A DNA stretch of 64,000 nucleotides from Sorghum bicolor (Eukaryota > Streptophyta > Magnoliopsida > Poales > Poaceae). The stretch lies in the NCBI RefSeq assembly GCF_000003195.3, contig NC_012877.2, positions 23,703,838-23,767,837 of the forward strand. The letters run 5' to 3'. The position numbers and the translations under genes are program-made. Of this stretch, positions 45,436 through 56,626 are shown piece by piece; within the stretch, counting starts at the first letter, position 1, and each line of letters opens with the position of its first letter. The notes beneath the pieces were generated by a model. The model did no database searches and was not told the origin of the DNA. It saw only the letters and a program-made list of their open reading frames with translations.

Positions 45436-46194
45436 ATGGGCAAAATATTGGATAATCCATGGATATCAGTGAACATGTGGTTTATTATCTTTTTTTCGAA
45501 ATCATGATTGACATGTGCTTCATTGAGAAGAAATTAGAGTGTCCAAAGAACGGCTTACACAAAAGTAACTATAGAAAAACATATAGTGCTGGTTATAGAA
45601 CCACAAAAAAAGTGGTCAACGACAACTGAACAGAAAGAAAGACGAAAGAGAGAGGTCCTGTGCCACAAACTTACTAACCGACTAGACCTGCAAAGAAAGA
45701 TAATAACGCAAGGCCTCTAACCTAGTCGATAAGCCGCGGTGTCAAAACATAGAACCATGGCGGTAAAGCCTCCGCTAGAACCCACGTGGCAAAGTATCCA
45801 CAAGAGGGGGTACCATGCGCTCAGCTGCGTGAGGGGTAGCCCAAAGCGACATCAGTAATATAGCATCCGCTCGAGCAGCAACGATGGTAAAGCATGCGTC
45901 AAAGAAAAGCAACAACGTCAAAGCATTCGCTGTAGAGCCATTTAAAAAATCAACTGCGTCCTTTTTATGGTAAGAACAGCTTTCGAATAGGAGAATTAAT
46001 TTTTTTAAAAATGAGTTTATTTCTATGAACCTGGTCGAAGGTCCAAGGTTCCCAAGCTATAGAAACGGGTCACGGTACCTAATTAATTTAGGCTAAAACT
46101 GTAGTTAACCATCTTAAGATCACTTACAATGCAGACTCTCATAGAGTCTAAAGTTATTTATTACCTCGAATAATGTGAACTTAGAGTCTAAATA
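45436..46194. other. spacer between the two CACTA elements
   Basis: About 760 bp of mixed composition with no coding frame, repeat edge or gene signal that I can name. Confidence 0.4.
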
Positions 46195-46400
46195 CACTAC
46201 GTGAAAAACTTACTAAGAGAGCGCCCCCCCATACTGTAGGGGCGGCTAACATTTGAACCGCCCTTACAGTGGGTGGGCAGCCAACTAGAAAGTAAGCCGC
46301 CCTTGCAGTATTCTCTGTAGGGGCGGTTGGTGTTACCAGCCGCCCTTGCAGTGGGGGAGGCACTGTGTTACCAGCCGCCCCTACAGTGGTCTGTAGCATA
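46195..46400. repeat. left end and subterminal repeats of CACTA 2
   Basis: About seven copies of GTAGGGGCGG/CCGCCCTTRC-type motifs in both orientations. The motif differs from that of CACTA 1, so the two elements probably use different end-binding proteins. Confidence 0.75.
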
Positions 46401-47257
46401 AGTAGCCAGCACACTCTTCTTCCTTCCCGAGCCACTCACTTCCACTCGCAAAAAAAGGTTTGGGAGGCCTTGGGCACCTCCCTAAAATCACTCTAGGAAG
46501 GGAGGGAGGTTTTGAACTTAAATCCTTTGGTGGGGAGCTTGTTTAAGGTAAGAAAATGCTATTCCCACCCTCTAATCCAAGTTTTATTGGTTGGTTAGTG
46601 AGCAATATACATTTTGGTTTTCTCTCTCTTTCATGGAGCTTGAGCTTTGTGTTGACCAAATTAGAGCTTATCTACGATGCTATTAGTGTAGAATAGGTAG
46701 AGACACCACCTTGCACCATCAATTAGGTGATATAGCTTGATTTTATTAGAGATTAATTGTAGTTTCATGTATGGAGAGAAAAGGCATTCTAGATCTAGGG
46801 TTTCCTTTTTTTGTTTTTGTTTCATGAATTTGGAATGTGGTTGGCATGAATAGTTATTGGTAAACTAATAGTTGTTGTTAATATTAATTGTTTCTAATAG
46901 TGGTAGATAATAATTGGTAATATTAATTATGTCTAATAATCGTTTCTAACACAATTATTACTAATAATAATAGCTAATAATTGTTGCTAATAATGGTAGA
47001 TAATAATTGTTACTTATTAATTGTTGCTAATAATGGTAGATAATAATTGGTAATATTAATTATGTCTAATAATCATTTCTAACACAATTATTACTAATAA
47101 TGATAGCTAATAATTGTTGCTAATAATGATAGATAATAATTGTTACTTATTAATTGTTGCTAATAATGGTAGATAATAATTGGTACTATTAATTATAGCT
47201 AATAATCGTTGCTAATAATTATTCTCAACTAATTAATTTTTCTTTATTTATATAAAG
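46401..47257 (+). other. leader of TNP2 in CACTA 2
   Basis: Non-coding. 46893-47240 is a 133-bp tandem repeat of about 2.6 copies, each starting near TAATRGTGGTAGATAATAAT. No clear TATA box found. Confidence 0.55.
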
Positions 47258-48220
47258 ATGGAGAATAGGGCTACTTGGATGTATGGTTTGCCAAGATACT
47301 CGCAAGCCTATGCTGATGAGGTGGACAAATTTATTACAGTCGCGGTGAATCATGCAAAGACGTTGTCAGCAGGAAATAATTGTTCAGTTATTTGTCCCTG
47401 TAAAGATTGCAAGAACCACTTAGCAACTTATGATGTGGAAATCATCAGATCACATCTGATTAGGCAAGGATTTGTCCCAAACTACACAGTATGGCTTCAT
47501 CATGGTGAAGTATGTTTCTTGACGGCAACAATAGAAGACGATGCTGAAGAAGGCCAATTGTTGTCCCAATACGCAGACATGTTTGAAGCACAAATGCAAC
47601 ATGATTCAGCCAATGAACAAGCACGTGGTGATGATGCCGGTGGTGTCGACAATAATGATGGGGATGTTGGCGGTGTTGACAATAATGATGCTGGAGCATG
47701 TGAGGGGGATGCAGAAAACTTTGACAACTTAGAGGAAATGCTTCGGGCCATTGGACCAGAAATACTACAACAGAAGAAGGGTCTAGAAAATCTAGAGCGG
47801 GTGAAAACAGCGTCAAAGGAGACTGTGTATGGTGTTGAGAAGGGCTGTCCAACACACTGGACACTGCTCTGTTTTGTGCTTGAGCTACTCATCCTGAAGG
47901 CTAAGTACGGCTGGTCAGACTGCAGTTTTGACGATCTGTTGCATCTTCTGTCATCTGTGCTGCCACTGCCGAACTTAGTTCCCTCCAACACATACCATGC
48001 TAAGAAGGTCATAAGTCCATTGACAATGGGTGTTGAAAAGATCCATGCATGCCCCAACCATTGTATCCTTTTTCGTGGTAAAACGTTCGAAGGTCTGGAT
48101 AAATGTCCTCGTTGTAGGGCAAGTCAGTACAAGGACAATGACCTTTACAGTGGCGGAGAAGCCTCCACTGGGAACAAGAGGAGTAAGAAGGGTTCCAAAA
48201 AGGTGGTACAATAATCTCGA
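47258..48220 (+). pseudogene. TNP2 transposase of CACTA 2, N-terminal part
   Basis: Starts at the ATG at 47258 (MENRATWMYGLPRYS). Residues 1-90 are the transposase-associated domain with CPCKDCKNH and HLIRQGFVPNYTVWLHHGE. An acidic repeat (GGVDNNDGDVGGVDNNDAG) follows, then the start of Transposase_21 (YHAKKVISPLTMGVEKIHAC, HCILFRG, CPRCRASQY). A TAA at 48212-48214 (after KKVVQ) lies just before the LTR element. Without the insertion, the frame after that stop would continue unchanged into 56632. Confidence 0.9.
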
Positions 48221-49501
48221 TGTTGACGATCCTTAATGCTCACATTTAACCATCAACTAATCATGGAAAAGGATCTAAATGCAACCAACACCTAGACTTA
48301 GGATTTTATCTGACAGAATTCCACGAGTTTTGGTGTTTATCTATTTCTGCAGGGGGTTATCAGGAAATATGGAAGAAAGGCCCACACGTCGGGTTTACAT
48401 AGAGATATTAACGTGTCGCGTAATTTTCTATCATCTAGAAGACTCCAGAAGCCACGGGAACGAACGGGAAGGAAATCGGGCTCGGAGGCAGGGCGCCCGC
48501 CCAACTCTCCTGGGCGCCCGCCCAGCTACAGTGCCCAATCAGGACATGTTTCGCGGATTATGCTCCACCGACCTAAAGGATCAAGGAAAACCGTGCGATC
48601 AATGTCGGTTTGATCCGACGGCCCAGATTCACTTGAAGGGACTATAAAACCAGACCCCCTGGCCCCTGGAGATCATACCTCTTCTACAGAATCAAAGTTA
48701 GGGTTTCAATTCTTCATCCAAGTAGAGAGGATCCCTCTAGTTCTTCTAGTTCTACCTCTAGTTCATCTAGATCTAGTTCTAGTTCATCTAATTCTAGTTC
48801 TAGTTCCTCTAGTTCTAGTTCTAGTTAGTTATAGTTGTAATCTAGAAAGTAGGGAGAGAGAAGAGGAGAGCGGAGGAGGAGGAGCCGGATCTGTCGGATC
48901 TTCCTCAACATTGTACTTTTGCAGCAACTGGTTCGTTCTTCATCGTTCTCCAGGTTCTTCAATTCATAATCCTGAGTTCTTTAATTACTTTTATTTACAT
49001 TCAAGTTATTTATTGGATTCCCGCTTGCATCAAGTGCTCTAATCTTTGCAACATTAGAGTAGTAATTAATAGATTAGACGTGGTGTTTAGTCTTGCAATT
49101 ACCTGGAATTGCACCCAATCCTGCGGATTGTTGTGGTAGCCCTAGGGTAGTGACAGCCCTAACGGTCGACGTATTCCACGTCGTTCGGATCGGTGTTTGT
49201 AGGACCGTAGTCAGAGATTCCTAGCCCCCTTCTCATCTCTTTCTGTGGTTAGTGTTCTGATGTCCCAAAATAGATAATCTTGAAGTAATTCTTGATTCTT
49301 AGATCAACTAGAGAACTCTCAGGAAACTTCCTCTCTTCCCACCAAAAATAATTATATAGTTATCCTTGGGCGATCGTGGATCTTAATTAGTACACTCACG
49401 TTCCCTGTGGAAAATCGATACTCTGGAATACTCCCGGGTGAAAGCTACATCGGTATCTGTGCGCTTGCGGATTTTTCTGTTTGCGTTTAAAATACCCAAC
49501 A
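48221..49501 (+). repeat. 5' LTR (1281 bp)
   Basis: TGTTGACGATCC...TACCCAACA. A TATA box (TATAAAA, 48643-48649) places the U3/R border shortly after. A CTAGTT-type hexamer array lies at about 48735-48830, and GGGCGCCCGCCC-type GC palindromes near 48490-48525. Confidence 0.97.
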
Positions 49502-49508
49502 AGCTTTC

Positions 49509-49526
49509 TGGTGCCGTTGCCGGAGA
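49509..49526 (+). other. primer binding site
   Basis: TGGTGCCGTTGCCGGAGA, seven bases after the LTR. Two mismatches from the complement of the plant tRNA-Asp 3' end. Confidence 0.8.
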
Positions 49527-49618
49527 ACGGTAGCTGTGCTAGTTTCGAACCAAGTCGTCCGTGTATCCTTTTTCTTTTCCCTTTTACCACACTCACCTTA
49601 CCATTTTCACCATACCAT

Positions 49619-52600
49619 ATGGATTTCACTCCTATCTATAAATTCTTTGCTCCAAAGGGTGAGTTATTAGAGCCACCACCATCATCACATCCAATTCTTA
49701 CAGATGGCTACGACCTCGGCCCTGATCTAATAGCCATGATTCCGGAGCAACCCTTCTCTGGGCAAGTAGATGAAGATCCATACACCCACCTTAGAGAATT
49801 CGAACAGTTGTGTTCTTGCCGATCTATTTCCGGTATGACACAAGAAACCCTTAAATGGAAATTATTTCCGTTCTCCCTTTTGGGAAGAGCAAAAAAGTGG
49901 TATGCTCATTCTGTAGGAGGCGTTAATGGAAATTGGGATGAACTTCGGGACAACTTTTGTCTCGCTTTCTTCCCTCTTTTTCGAATTGCTGACCTTAGAA
50001 TTGAAATTCTTACATTCAAACAAAGAGAGAAGGAAACTTTAGGAGCAGCTTGGGCTAGGTTCACAACCCTTACCAATTCCGGTCCAAACCTTTCCCTGCC
50101 TGACCATGTACTGTACTACCACTTTTATCATGGTCTCAACAAGGAAGCTGCTCTTCACCTCGACATTGCTTCAGGAGGCTCATTCACACACAAACTCACA
50201 GATGAGGGGAGAGCTATCCTAGAGAGAATCCTTGAAAATACCCCTTACACAGGCATTTATGATGAGTTTCCTGAAGAAGAAAAAGAAGTCGAGCATGATC
50301 CCAAACCAAAAGATGAGGAACTTGCAACCGAGTTAGAAATTCCACCTGACCCACCTATTAATTTGGTTGTAGAGAAACCTCCTAATAAAGGAATGCAAAA
50401 CCAACTAAGGGATGATGAACTACCACCTTTAGAGCATTCCTTTGAATTCGAGGAAGATCTTTTTGAAGATTATGGAAACACCTCGAATTTTCCTATCCAA
50501 ACACGACCTCTAGCAAGGACCACTCAATCCGTTCTAAGAGTAGAATCTGTTGACATAGAACACATCAAAAACCTTTCGGCTATTCTGAGTTATGAATGGC
50601 TAACAGAAGCTGAGCTGTCTCCTGAGGTAGCTCGAATCATCACTCCTTCAACCATTCTTCTATGCCAAATTAGAGGGTCCCCTAGGAAGGTCCACTACAA
50701 TCCATATGTTGGGATAAATGTTATTTCCAAGGAGTTAGCTGACACTCTTTATCCCAACGAGTCCATAACCCCATCCCAAAAACATTTACAAAGTCCATCT
50801 GGATTAATTCTAGAAAGCCATGGGGTATTAAGGGCAATTCCTGTTAGAATCAAGGACTCTGGAATATGCCTAGATTTTCACATTTTTGACATACCGGAGA
50901 TTCCTCTCTTGATTGGTAGACCAATCATGAAACTTCTACAAGAACAACCACAACGAGGTCATTTAGACTTCAAGGTTGGGAATTCTACTATTATTGTTCC
51001 TCTTACTAGATCAATTAACACGATAGTGGAACCCAAACTTGTACCAGATCCTATTGAGGAGATCTTAATGTTGACTCAAGAGGAGATGGCCCAACCATTC
51101 TTTAATCATGAACACTTTGTTCAAGAAGAAGAAGAGTTGGTAGAACCCGTTGAGCTAGACAAAAATGAACAACCTTCACCTCCTTCGATAGAGTTAAAAC
51201 CTCTTCCTTCTGGCCTTAGATATGTATTTTTGCACAATAACCCAAAAACTCCAGTAATTATCAGTGACAAGCTTTCCGATTATGAAACACAACAACTTGT
51301 CACTATTCTTGAAAGGCATAGATCAGCATTTGGCTACTCTCTTGAAGATCTCACGGGCATTAGCCCTATTCTCTGCACTCATCGTATCCCTATTGATCCC
51401 AATTTTACACCTTCAAGGGAACCACAACGGAGACTTAACAATGCTATGCGAGAGGTTGTTAAGAAAGAGGTCCTCAAACTCTATCATGCTGGCATTATTT
51501 ATCCTGTGCCACATAGTGAGTGGGTTAGCCCTGTCCAAGTAGTGCCAAAGAAAGGAGGAATGACGGTCGTTAGGAATGAGAAGAATGAACTCATCCCTCA
51601 ACGAATTGTCACTGGGTGGCGTATGTGTATTGACTATCGAAAACTCAACAAGGCTACAAAGAAAGATCACTTTCCGTTACCCTTCATTGATGAAATGTTG
51701 GAACGGCTTGCAAACCACTCTTTCTTTTGTTTCCTTGATGGTTATTCTGGATATCACCAAATCCCAATCCATCCAGATGACCAAGAAAAGACTACCTTTA
51801 CATGCCCGTATGGAACTTATGCATACCGACGAATGTCGTTCGGATTGTGCAATGCTCCAGCTTCTTTCCAACGGTGCATGATGTCTATTTTCTCGGACAT
51901 GATTGAGAAGATCATGGAGGTTTTCATGGATGATTTTACTGTCTATGGCAAAACCTTTGATCATTGTTTGGAGAATTTAGATAGAGTCTTGCAGCGATGT
52001 GAAGAAAAGCACTTAATCCTGAACTGGGAGAAATGCCATTTTATGGTTCAGGAAGGAATAGTGCTAGGACATAAAGTGTCCGAACATGGTATAGAGGTGG
52101 ACAAAGCAAAGATTGAAGTTATTGAAAAACTTCCACCTCCCACGAATGTGAAAGGAATCCGTAGCTTTTTGGGACATGCAGGGTTTTATAGACGCTTTAT
52201 CAAGAATTTCTCTCAAATTGCTAGACCCCTAACTAATCTCCAAGCTAAGGACGCACCTTTCATCTTTAGTGATGAGTGTCATGAATCTTTTCAAACTCTT
52301 AAGAAAGCACTCATCTCAGCCCCGATTATCCAACCACCTAATTGGAATCTTCCTTTTGAGATCATGTGTGATGCTAGCGATTTTGCGGTTGGTGCCGTTT
52401 TAGGACAAACCAAGGATAAAAAGCATTATGCCATATCCTACGCTAGCAAAACCTTGTCTGGACCACAGCTCAATTACACTACAACTGAAAAAGAGCTTTT
52501 GGCTATTGTCTTTGCTATAGACAAGTTTAGATCTTACTTAGTGGGCGCAAAGATAATCATCTATTCAGACCATGCTGCTCTTAAGTACCTCCTCACTAAG

Positions 52601-53041
52601 AAAGATGCTAAGCCTCGTCTAATTCGATGGATTCTTCTACTCCAAGACTTTGACATAGAAATCCGAGATAGGAAGGGAGTTGAGAATTCCGTAGCCGACC
52701 ACTTGTCTAGGCTTCAATATAAGGAAACACATGATGAGTTTCCCATAAATGACTACCTAAGGGATGACACCCTGCTTAAGATAACACATGCATATCCATG
52801 GTACGCAGACATCGTAAACTTTATAGTAAAAGGCTATGTCCCACCTGGTGCAAACAAAAGGAAGTTGCTTCACGATAGTCGTTTCCACCTTTGGGATGAG
52901 CCATATCTTTTCCGAGTCTGCGTTGATGGACTCTTGAGAAGGTGTGTTCCTATGGCTGAGGCTACTCAAATTATGGAAAGATGCCATGCCTCGCCATATG
53001 GAGGACACTATGGAGCATTCCGGACACATGCTAAAATTTAG
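49619..53041 (+). CDS. Gag-protease-reverse transcriptase-RNase H polyprotein (Athila-type)
   Basis: Starts at the ATG at 49619 ([10 protein letters not shown]), about 95 bp after the primer site; 1140 residues to a TAG at 53039-53041. Gag is at residues about 45-190 ([30 protein letters not shown]). The protease-like region is near 360-460 ([19 protein letters not shown]), without an obvious DTG/DSG. Reverse transcriptase is at about 610-850: [54 protein letters not shown] and catalytic FMDDF near 768. RNase H is at about 910-1035 ([34 protein letters not shown]). The zinc-binding start of integrase follows ([13 protein letters not shown]). The product would form virus-like particles and copy the RNA in them. 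The stop cuts off integrase; readthrough or a single mutation could explain it. Confidence 0.92.
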   Translation: MDFTPIYKFFAPKGELLEPPPSSHPILTDGYDLGPDLIAMIPEQPFSGQVDEDPYTHLREFEQLCSCRSISGMTQETLKWKLFPFSLLGRAKKWYAHSVGGVNGNWDELRDNFCLAFFPLFRIADLRIEILTFKQREKETLGAAWARFTTLTNSGPNLSLPDHVLYYHFYHGLNKEAALHLDIASGGSFTHKLTDEGRAILERILENTPYTGIYDEFPEEEKEVEHDPKPKDEELATELEIPPDPPINLVVEKPPNKGMQNQLRDDELPPLEHSFEFEEDLFEDYGNTSNFPIQTRPLARTTQSVLRVESVDIEHIKNLSAILSYEWLTEAELSPEVARIITPSTILLCQIRGSPRKVHYNPYVGINVISKELADTLYPNESITPSQKHLQSPSGLILESHGVLRAIPVRIKDSGICLDFHIFDIPEIPLLIGRPIMKLLQEQPQRGHLDFKVGNSTIIVPLTRSINTIVEPKLVPDPIEEILMLTQEEMAQPFFNHEHFVQEEEELVEPVELDKNEQPSPPSIELKPLPSGLRYVFLHNNPKTPVIISDKLSDYETQQLVTILERHRSAFGYSLEDLTGISPILCTHRIPIDPNFTPSREPQRRLNNAMREVVKKEVLKLYHAGIIYPVPHSEWVSPVQVVPKKGGMTVVRNEKNELIPQRIVTGWRMCIDYRKLNKATKKDHFPLPFIDEMLERLANHSFFCFLDGYSGYHQIPIHPDDQEKTTFTCPYGTYAYRRMSFGLCNAPASFQRCMMSIFSDMIEKIMEVFMDDFTVYGKTFDHCLENLDRVLQRCEEKHLILNWEKCHFMVQEGIVLGHKVSEHGIEVDKAKIEVIEKLPPPTNVKGIRSFLGHAGFYRRFIKNFSQIARPLTNLQAKDAPFIFSDECHESFQTLKKALISAPIIQPPNWNLPFEIMCDASDFAVGAVLGQTKDKKHYAISYASKTLSGPQLNYTTTEKELLAIVFAIDKFRSYLVGAKIIIYSDHAALKYLLTKKDAKPRLIRWILLLQDFDIEIRDRKGVENSVADHLSRLQYKETHDEFPINDYLRDDTLLKITHAYPWYADIVNFIVKGYVPPGANKRKLLHDSRFHLWDEPYLFRVCVDGLLRRCVPMAEATQIMERCHASPYGGHYGAFRTHAKI

Positions 53042-54086
53042 CAAAGTGGTTTTTTCTGGCCAACGATGTATGAAGATACAAAGGACTTTGTCAGGAGATG
53101 CCACCGATGTCAAAAACATGGGAATATCAACTCACGAAATGAAATGCCTCTCACAAATAATCTTCAAGTAGAACTTTTTTGATGTATGGGGCATTGATTT
53201 CATGGGGCCATTCCCTATGTCCGAGAATTGCGAGTATATCTTAGTAGCTGTGGACTATGTGTCCAAATGGGTAGAAGCCCTACCTTGTCGATCAGCTGAT
53301 TCAAAACATGCCAAGAGAATGTTCCATGAAGTAATCTTTCCTCGCTTTGGTATACCCCGGATAGTTATAAACGATGGAGGTTCCCACTTCATCGACAAAA
53401 TCTTCCGGAAGTACCTAGCTGATCATGGAGTTCGACACAACGTCGCAACACCATACCATCCTCAGACTAGCGGTCAAGCCGAAACATCTAACAAACAAAT
53501 CAAAAAAATTTTACAAAAGACCGTAGATGAGATGGGTAAGGGGTGGAAGGACAAACTTCCTGATGCACTTTGGGCATATAGAACTGCATTCAAAACACCC
53601 TTAGGCATGTCACCTTATCAACTTGTATATGGAAAAACGTGTCACTTGCCTGTGGAAGTAGAGTTTAAGGCTCATTGGGCACTCAAGAAATGGAACATTG
53701 ATCACCACCTTGCTAGCGAGAATCGTCTGATGCAACTATCTGAGCTAGAAGAATGGAGAGAGAAAGCCTACCACAATTCAAGGATCTACAAAGAAAGAAC
53801 AAAACGATGGCATGATAAGAGAATCAAGCACAAGGAGTTTAAGCCTGGAGATAAGGTTCTACTATTCAATTCAAGAGTTAAGCTCTTTGGGCATGGTAAG
53901 CTACGAAGTAAGTGGGATGGACCATACAAGGTTATTGACACTTCAACTCATGGAGCCATTACCATCCAAGATGACATAGGTAACACTTTTAAGGTAAATG
54001 GTCAACGCTTGAAAATCTATCTTGAGCCACAAAACAACCTGGTAGAGGAACTTGATGTGATTGAGTTCATAGAATTCTCACATTAA
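53042..54086 (+). pseudogene. integrase of the Athila-type element, one frameshift
   Basis: After the TAG the same frame continues with the rest of the zinc-binding motif (FVRRCHRCQKHG). In the T run just before 53182 one extra T shifts the frame, and the core follows in the 53202 frame. Core residues are visible: [15 protein letters not shown] and VINDGGSHF for the aspartates, [13 protein letters not shown] for the glutamate. The C-terminal part ([23 protein letters not shown]) resembles the usual DNA-binding tail. Integrase would insert the cDNA copy into the chromosome. Apart from the stop and the shift I see no damage. Confidence 0.9.
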
Positions 54087-55345
54087 GCTCTCATAAGCTC
54101 TAGGCAATTACCTAACACTTAACATGTTCCACAAGTTTTGTTGTCTATTTGGGTTGTGCAGGATTTTGAGGCTTAAGAAGAGTGAGATCGAACATGCAGG
54201 CCACCAGAGTGAACGACTATGTCAACATCCAGCTTGGGGGAGGCACCCCACGTGTATCTAGATAAGTATTACTTTTCTTTCTTGGTTTTATTTACTAGTA
54301 TTCGGAAACAAATAAATAAATAAATAAATAAATAAAATGCATAACCATGAAACCAAACAAAGTTTTTCTTTTGAGTAATATACAATAGTTTTGTGTAATC
54401 CTAAGTTTTAAATAAAATAAAAAGAAAGTTTGATCCAAATCTAGGTAATTGATAAACATGATATGAGAAGGTCTGAGCTACTATTTAACTTGTTCCAAGT
54501 TTTGCTAGAGTTCTGGAGATTTTATCTTTTGAAAATCTAAAAATGAATGAGATCCTGTTTGACATAATACCTAGAGTCTTATAAGATATAAATATTAAAA
54601 CTGTGGGTGCTTGCTTTGTTCAAGCCATTGTTAATTCTTGTAGTTTTGGTTGAGAGAATTATCATGCTCTAAAGATCAAGATCTTTTTGTTTTAAAAATA
54701 TAAAAGATTCACTCTTCCGAAGTATTATTGCGTTAGAGGCATGGGACTATGCAAAAATTTGATTCGAAAAAAAAAGAGAAGTGAGACGAGAGGTAAAAAT
54801 GGACAAGTGTCCGAAGTAGAATTAGGGGTACAAAGATACCCACCTGAGTGGAAAAAATGGACACGTGTCCGATAGTAGAATTAGGGGTACTTGGTGCCCA
54901 CATGAAAAAAAAGAAGAAAAAAAGAAGAAGAAAAAATGATAGCCCATGGTCCCTCTAATAAGCAATATGCCAGTAAGAGATGACAAACTTCTCAAAAGGT
55001 CAAAGGTCTTGGTCTAGGAGTATGACATTCCTCTCCCTTGCTCCGAGTTTTGACATAGCAAAATGCAAAGTAAGTATGCTAAAACTTTTAAAGCTCTACT
55101 TATATATCTTTCGAGAAGAAGGCAATGCCTCAGTTTCATTTTGCAGACTTATAAAAAACTCCAGAACAAAGGTAAGACAGAAGAACTTGAGACATAGTGC
55201 TTGACTTGATCATTCTGTTTTTCAATCACTTAAGACCTTAGTGATAACTTAAAAACCCTGTAGTAAGAGGCATAAAAGTATCCCCTGTTTTCTTGATGAT
55301 TTTAGCTTTGCTCAGGGACGAGCAAAGGTTAAGCTTGGGGGAGCT
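54087..55345 (+). other. 3' non-coding region and polypurine tract
   Basis: Contains AGCTTGGGGGAG twice: an internal copy near 54232 and the tract beside the 3' LTR (55332-55343). An (AAAT)n run is at 54310-54337. Palindromic GGACACGTGTCC (54859-54870) and GGACAAGTGTCC (54801-54812) are each followed by a similar TAGAATTAGGGGTAC. No coding frame. Confidence 0.75.
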
Positions 55346-56626
55346 TGTTGACGGTCCTTAATGCTCACATTTAACCATCAACTAATCATGGAAAAGGATC
55401 TAAATGCAACCAACACCTAGACTTAGGGTTTCATCTCACAGAATTCCATGAGTTTTGGTGTTTATCTATTTCTGCAGGGGGTTATCAGGAAATATGGAAG
55501 AAAGGCCCACACATCGGGTTTACATAGAGATATTAACGTGTCGCGCAATTTTCTATCATCTAGAAGACTCCAGAAGCCACGGGAATGAACGGGAAGGAAA
55601 TCGGGCTCGGAGGCAGGGCGCCCGCCCAACTCTCCTGGGCGCCGACCTAGCTACAGTGCCCAATCAGGACACGTTTCGCAGATTATGCTCCACCGACCTA
55701 AAGGATCAAGGAAAACCGTGCGATCAATGTCGGTTTGATCCGACGGCCCAGATTCACTTGAAGGGACTATAAAACCAGACCCCCTGGCCCCTGGAGATCA
55801 TACCTCTTCTACAGAATCAAAGTTAGGGTTTCAATTCTTCATCCAAGTAGAGAGGATCCCTCTAGTTCTTCTAGTTCTACCTCTAGTTCATCTAGATCTA
55901 GTTCTAGTTCATCTAGTTCTAGTTCTAGTTCCTCTAGTTCTAGTTCTAGTTAGTTCTAGTTGTAATCTAGAAAATAGGGAGAGAGAAGAGGAGAGCGGAG
56001 GAGGAGGAGCCGGATCCGTCGGATCTTCCTCAACATTGTACTTTTGCAGCAACTGGTTCGTTTTTCATCGTTCTCCAGGTTCTTCAATTCATAATCCTAA
56101 GTTCTTTAATTACTTTTATTTACATTCAAGTTATTTATTGGATTCCCGCTTGCATCAAGTGCTCTAATCTTTGTAACATTAGAGTAGTAATTAATAGATT
56201 AGACGTGGTGTTTAGTCTTGCAATTACCTGGAATTGCACCCAATCCTGCGGATTGTTGTGGTAGCCCTAGGGTAGTGACAGCCCTAACGGTCGACGTATT
56301 CCACCTCGTTCGGATCGGTGTTTGTAGGACCGTAGTCAGAGCTTCCTAGCCCCCTTCTCATCTCTTTCTGTGGTTAGTGTTCTGATGTCCCAAAATAGAT
56401 AATCTTGAAGTAATTCTTGATTCTTAGATCAACTAGAGAACTCTCAGGAAACTTCCTCTCTTCCCACCAAAAATAATTATATAGTTATCCTTGGGCGATC
56501 TTGGATCTTAATTAGTACACTCACGTTCCCTGTGGAAAATCGATCCTCTGGAATACTCCCGGGTGAAAGCTACATCGGTATCTGTGCGCTTGCGGATTTT
56601 TCTGTTTGCGTTTAAAATACCCAACA
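55346..56626 (+). repeat. 3' LTR (1281 bp)
   Basis: TGTTGACGGTCC...TACCCAACA, the same length as the 5' copy with about 24 substitutions and no length change. TATA box at 55768-55774. Confidence 0.97.

Larger units (their letters stand above)
48221..56626 (+). mobile_element. nearly intact Athila-type Ty3/gypsy element, 8.4 kb
   Basis: Two LTRs of exactly 1281 bp (48221-49501 and 55346-56626), target duplication CTCGA on both sides (48216-48220 and 56627-56631), tRNA-Asp primer site, polypurine tract and a gag-pol frame with one stop and one frameshift. I count about 24 differences between the LTRs, about 1.9%; at the often-used 1.3e-8 per site per year this gives roughly 0.7 million years. 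It interrupts the TNP2 gene of CACTA 2, so that element was already there. Confidence 0.97.
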
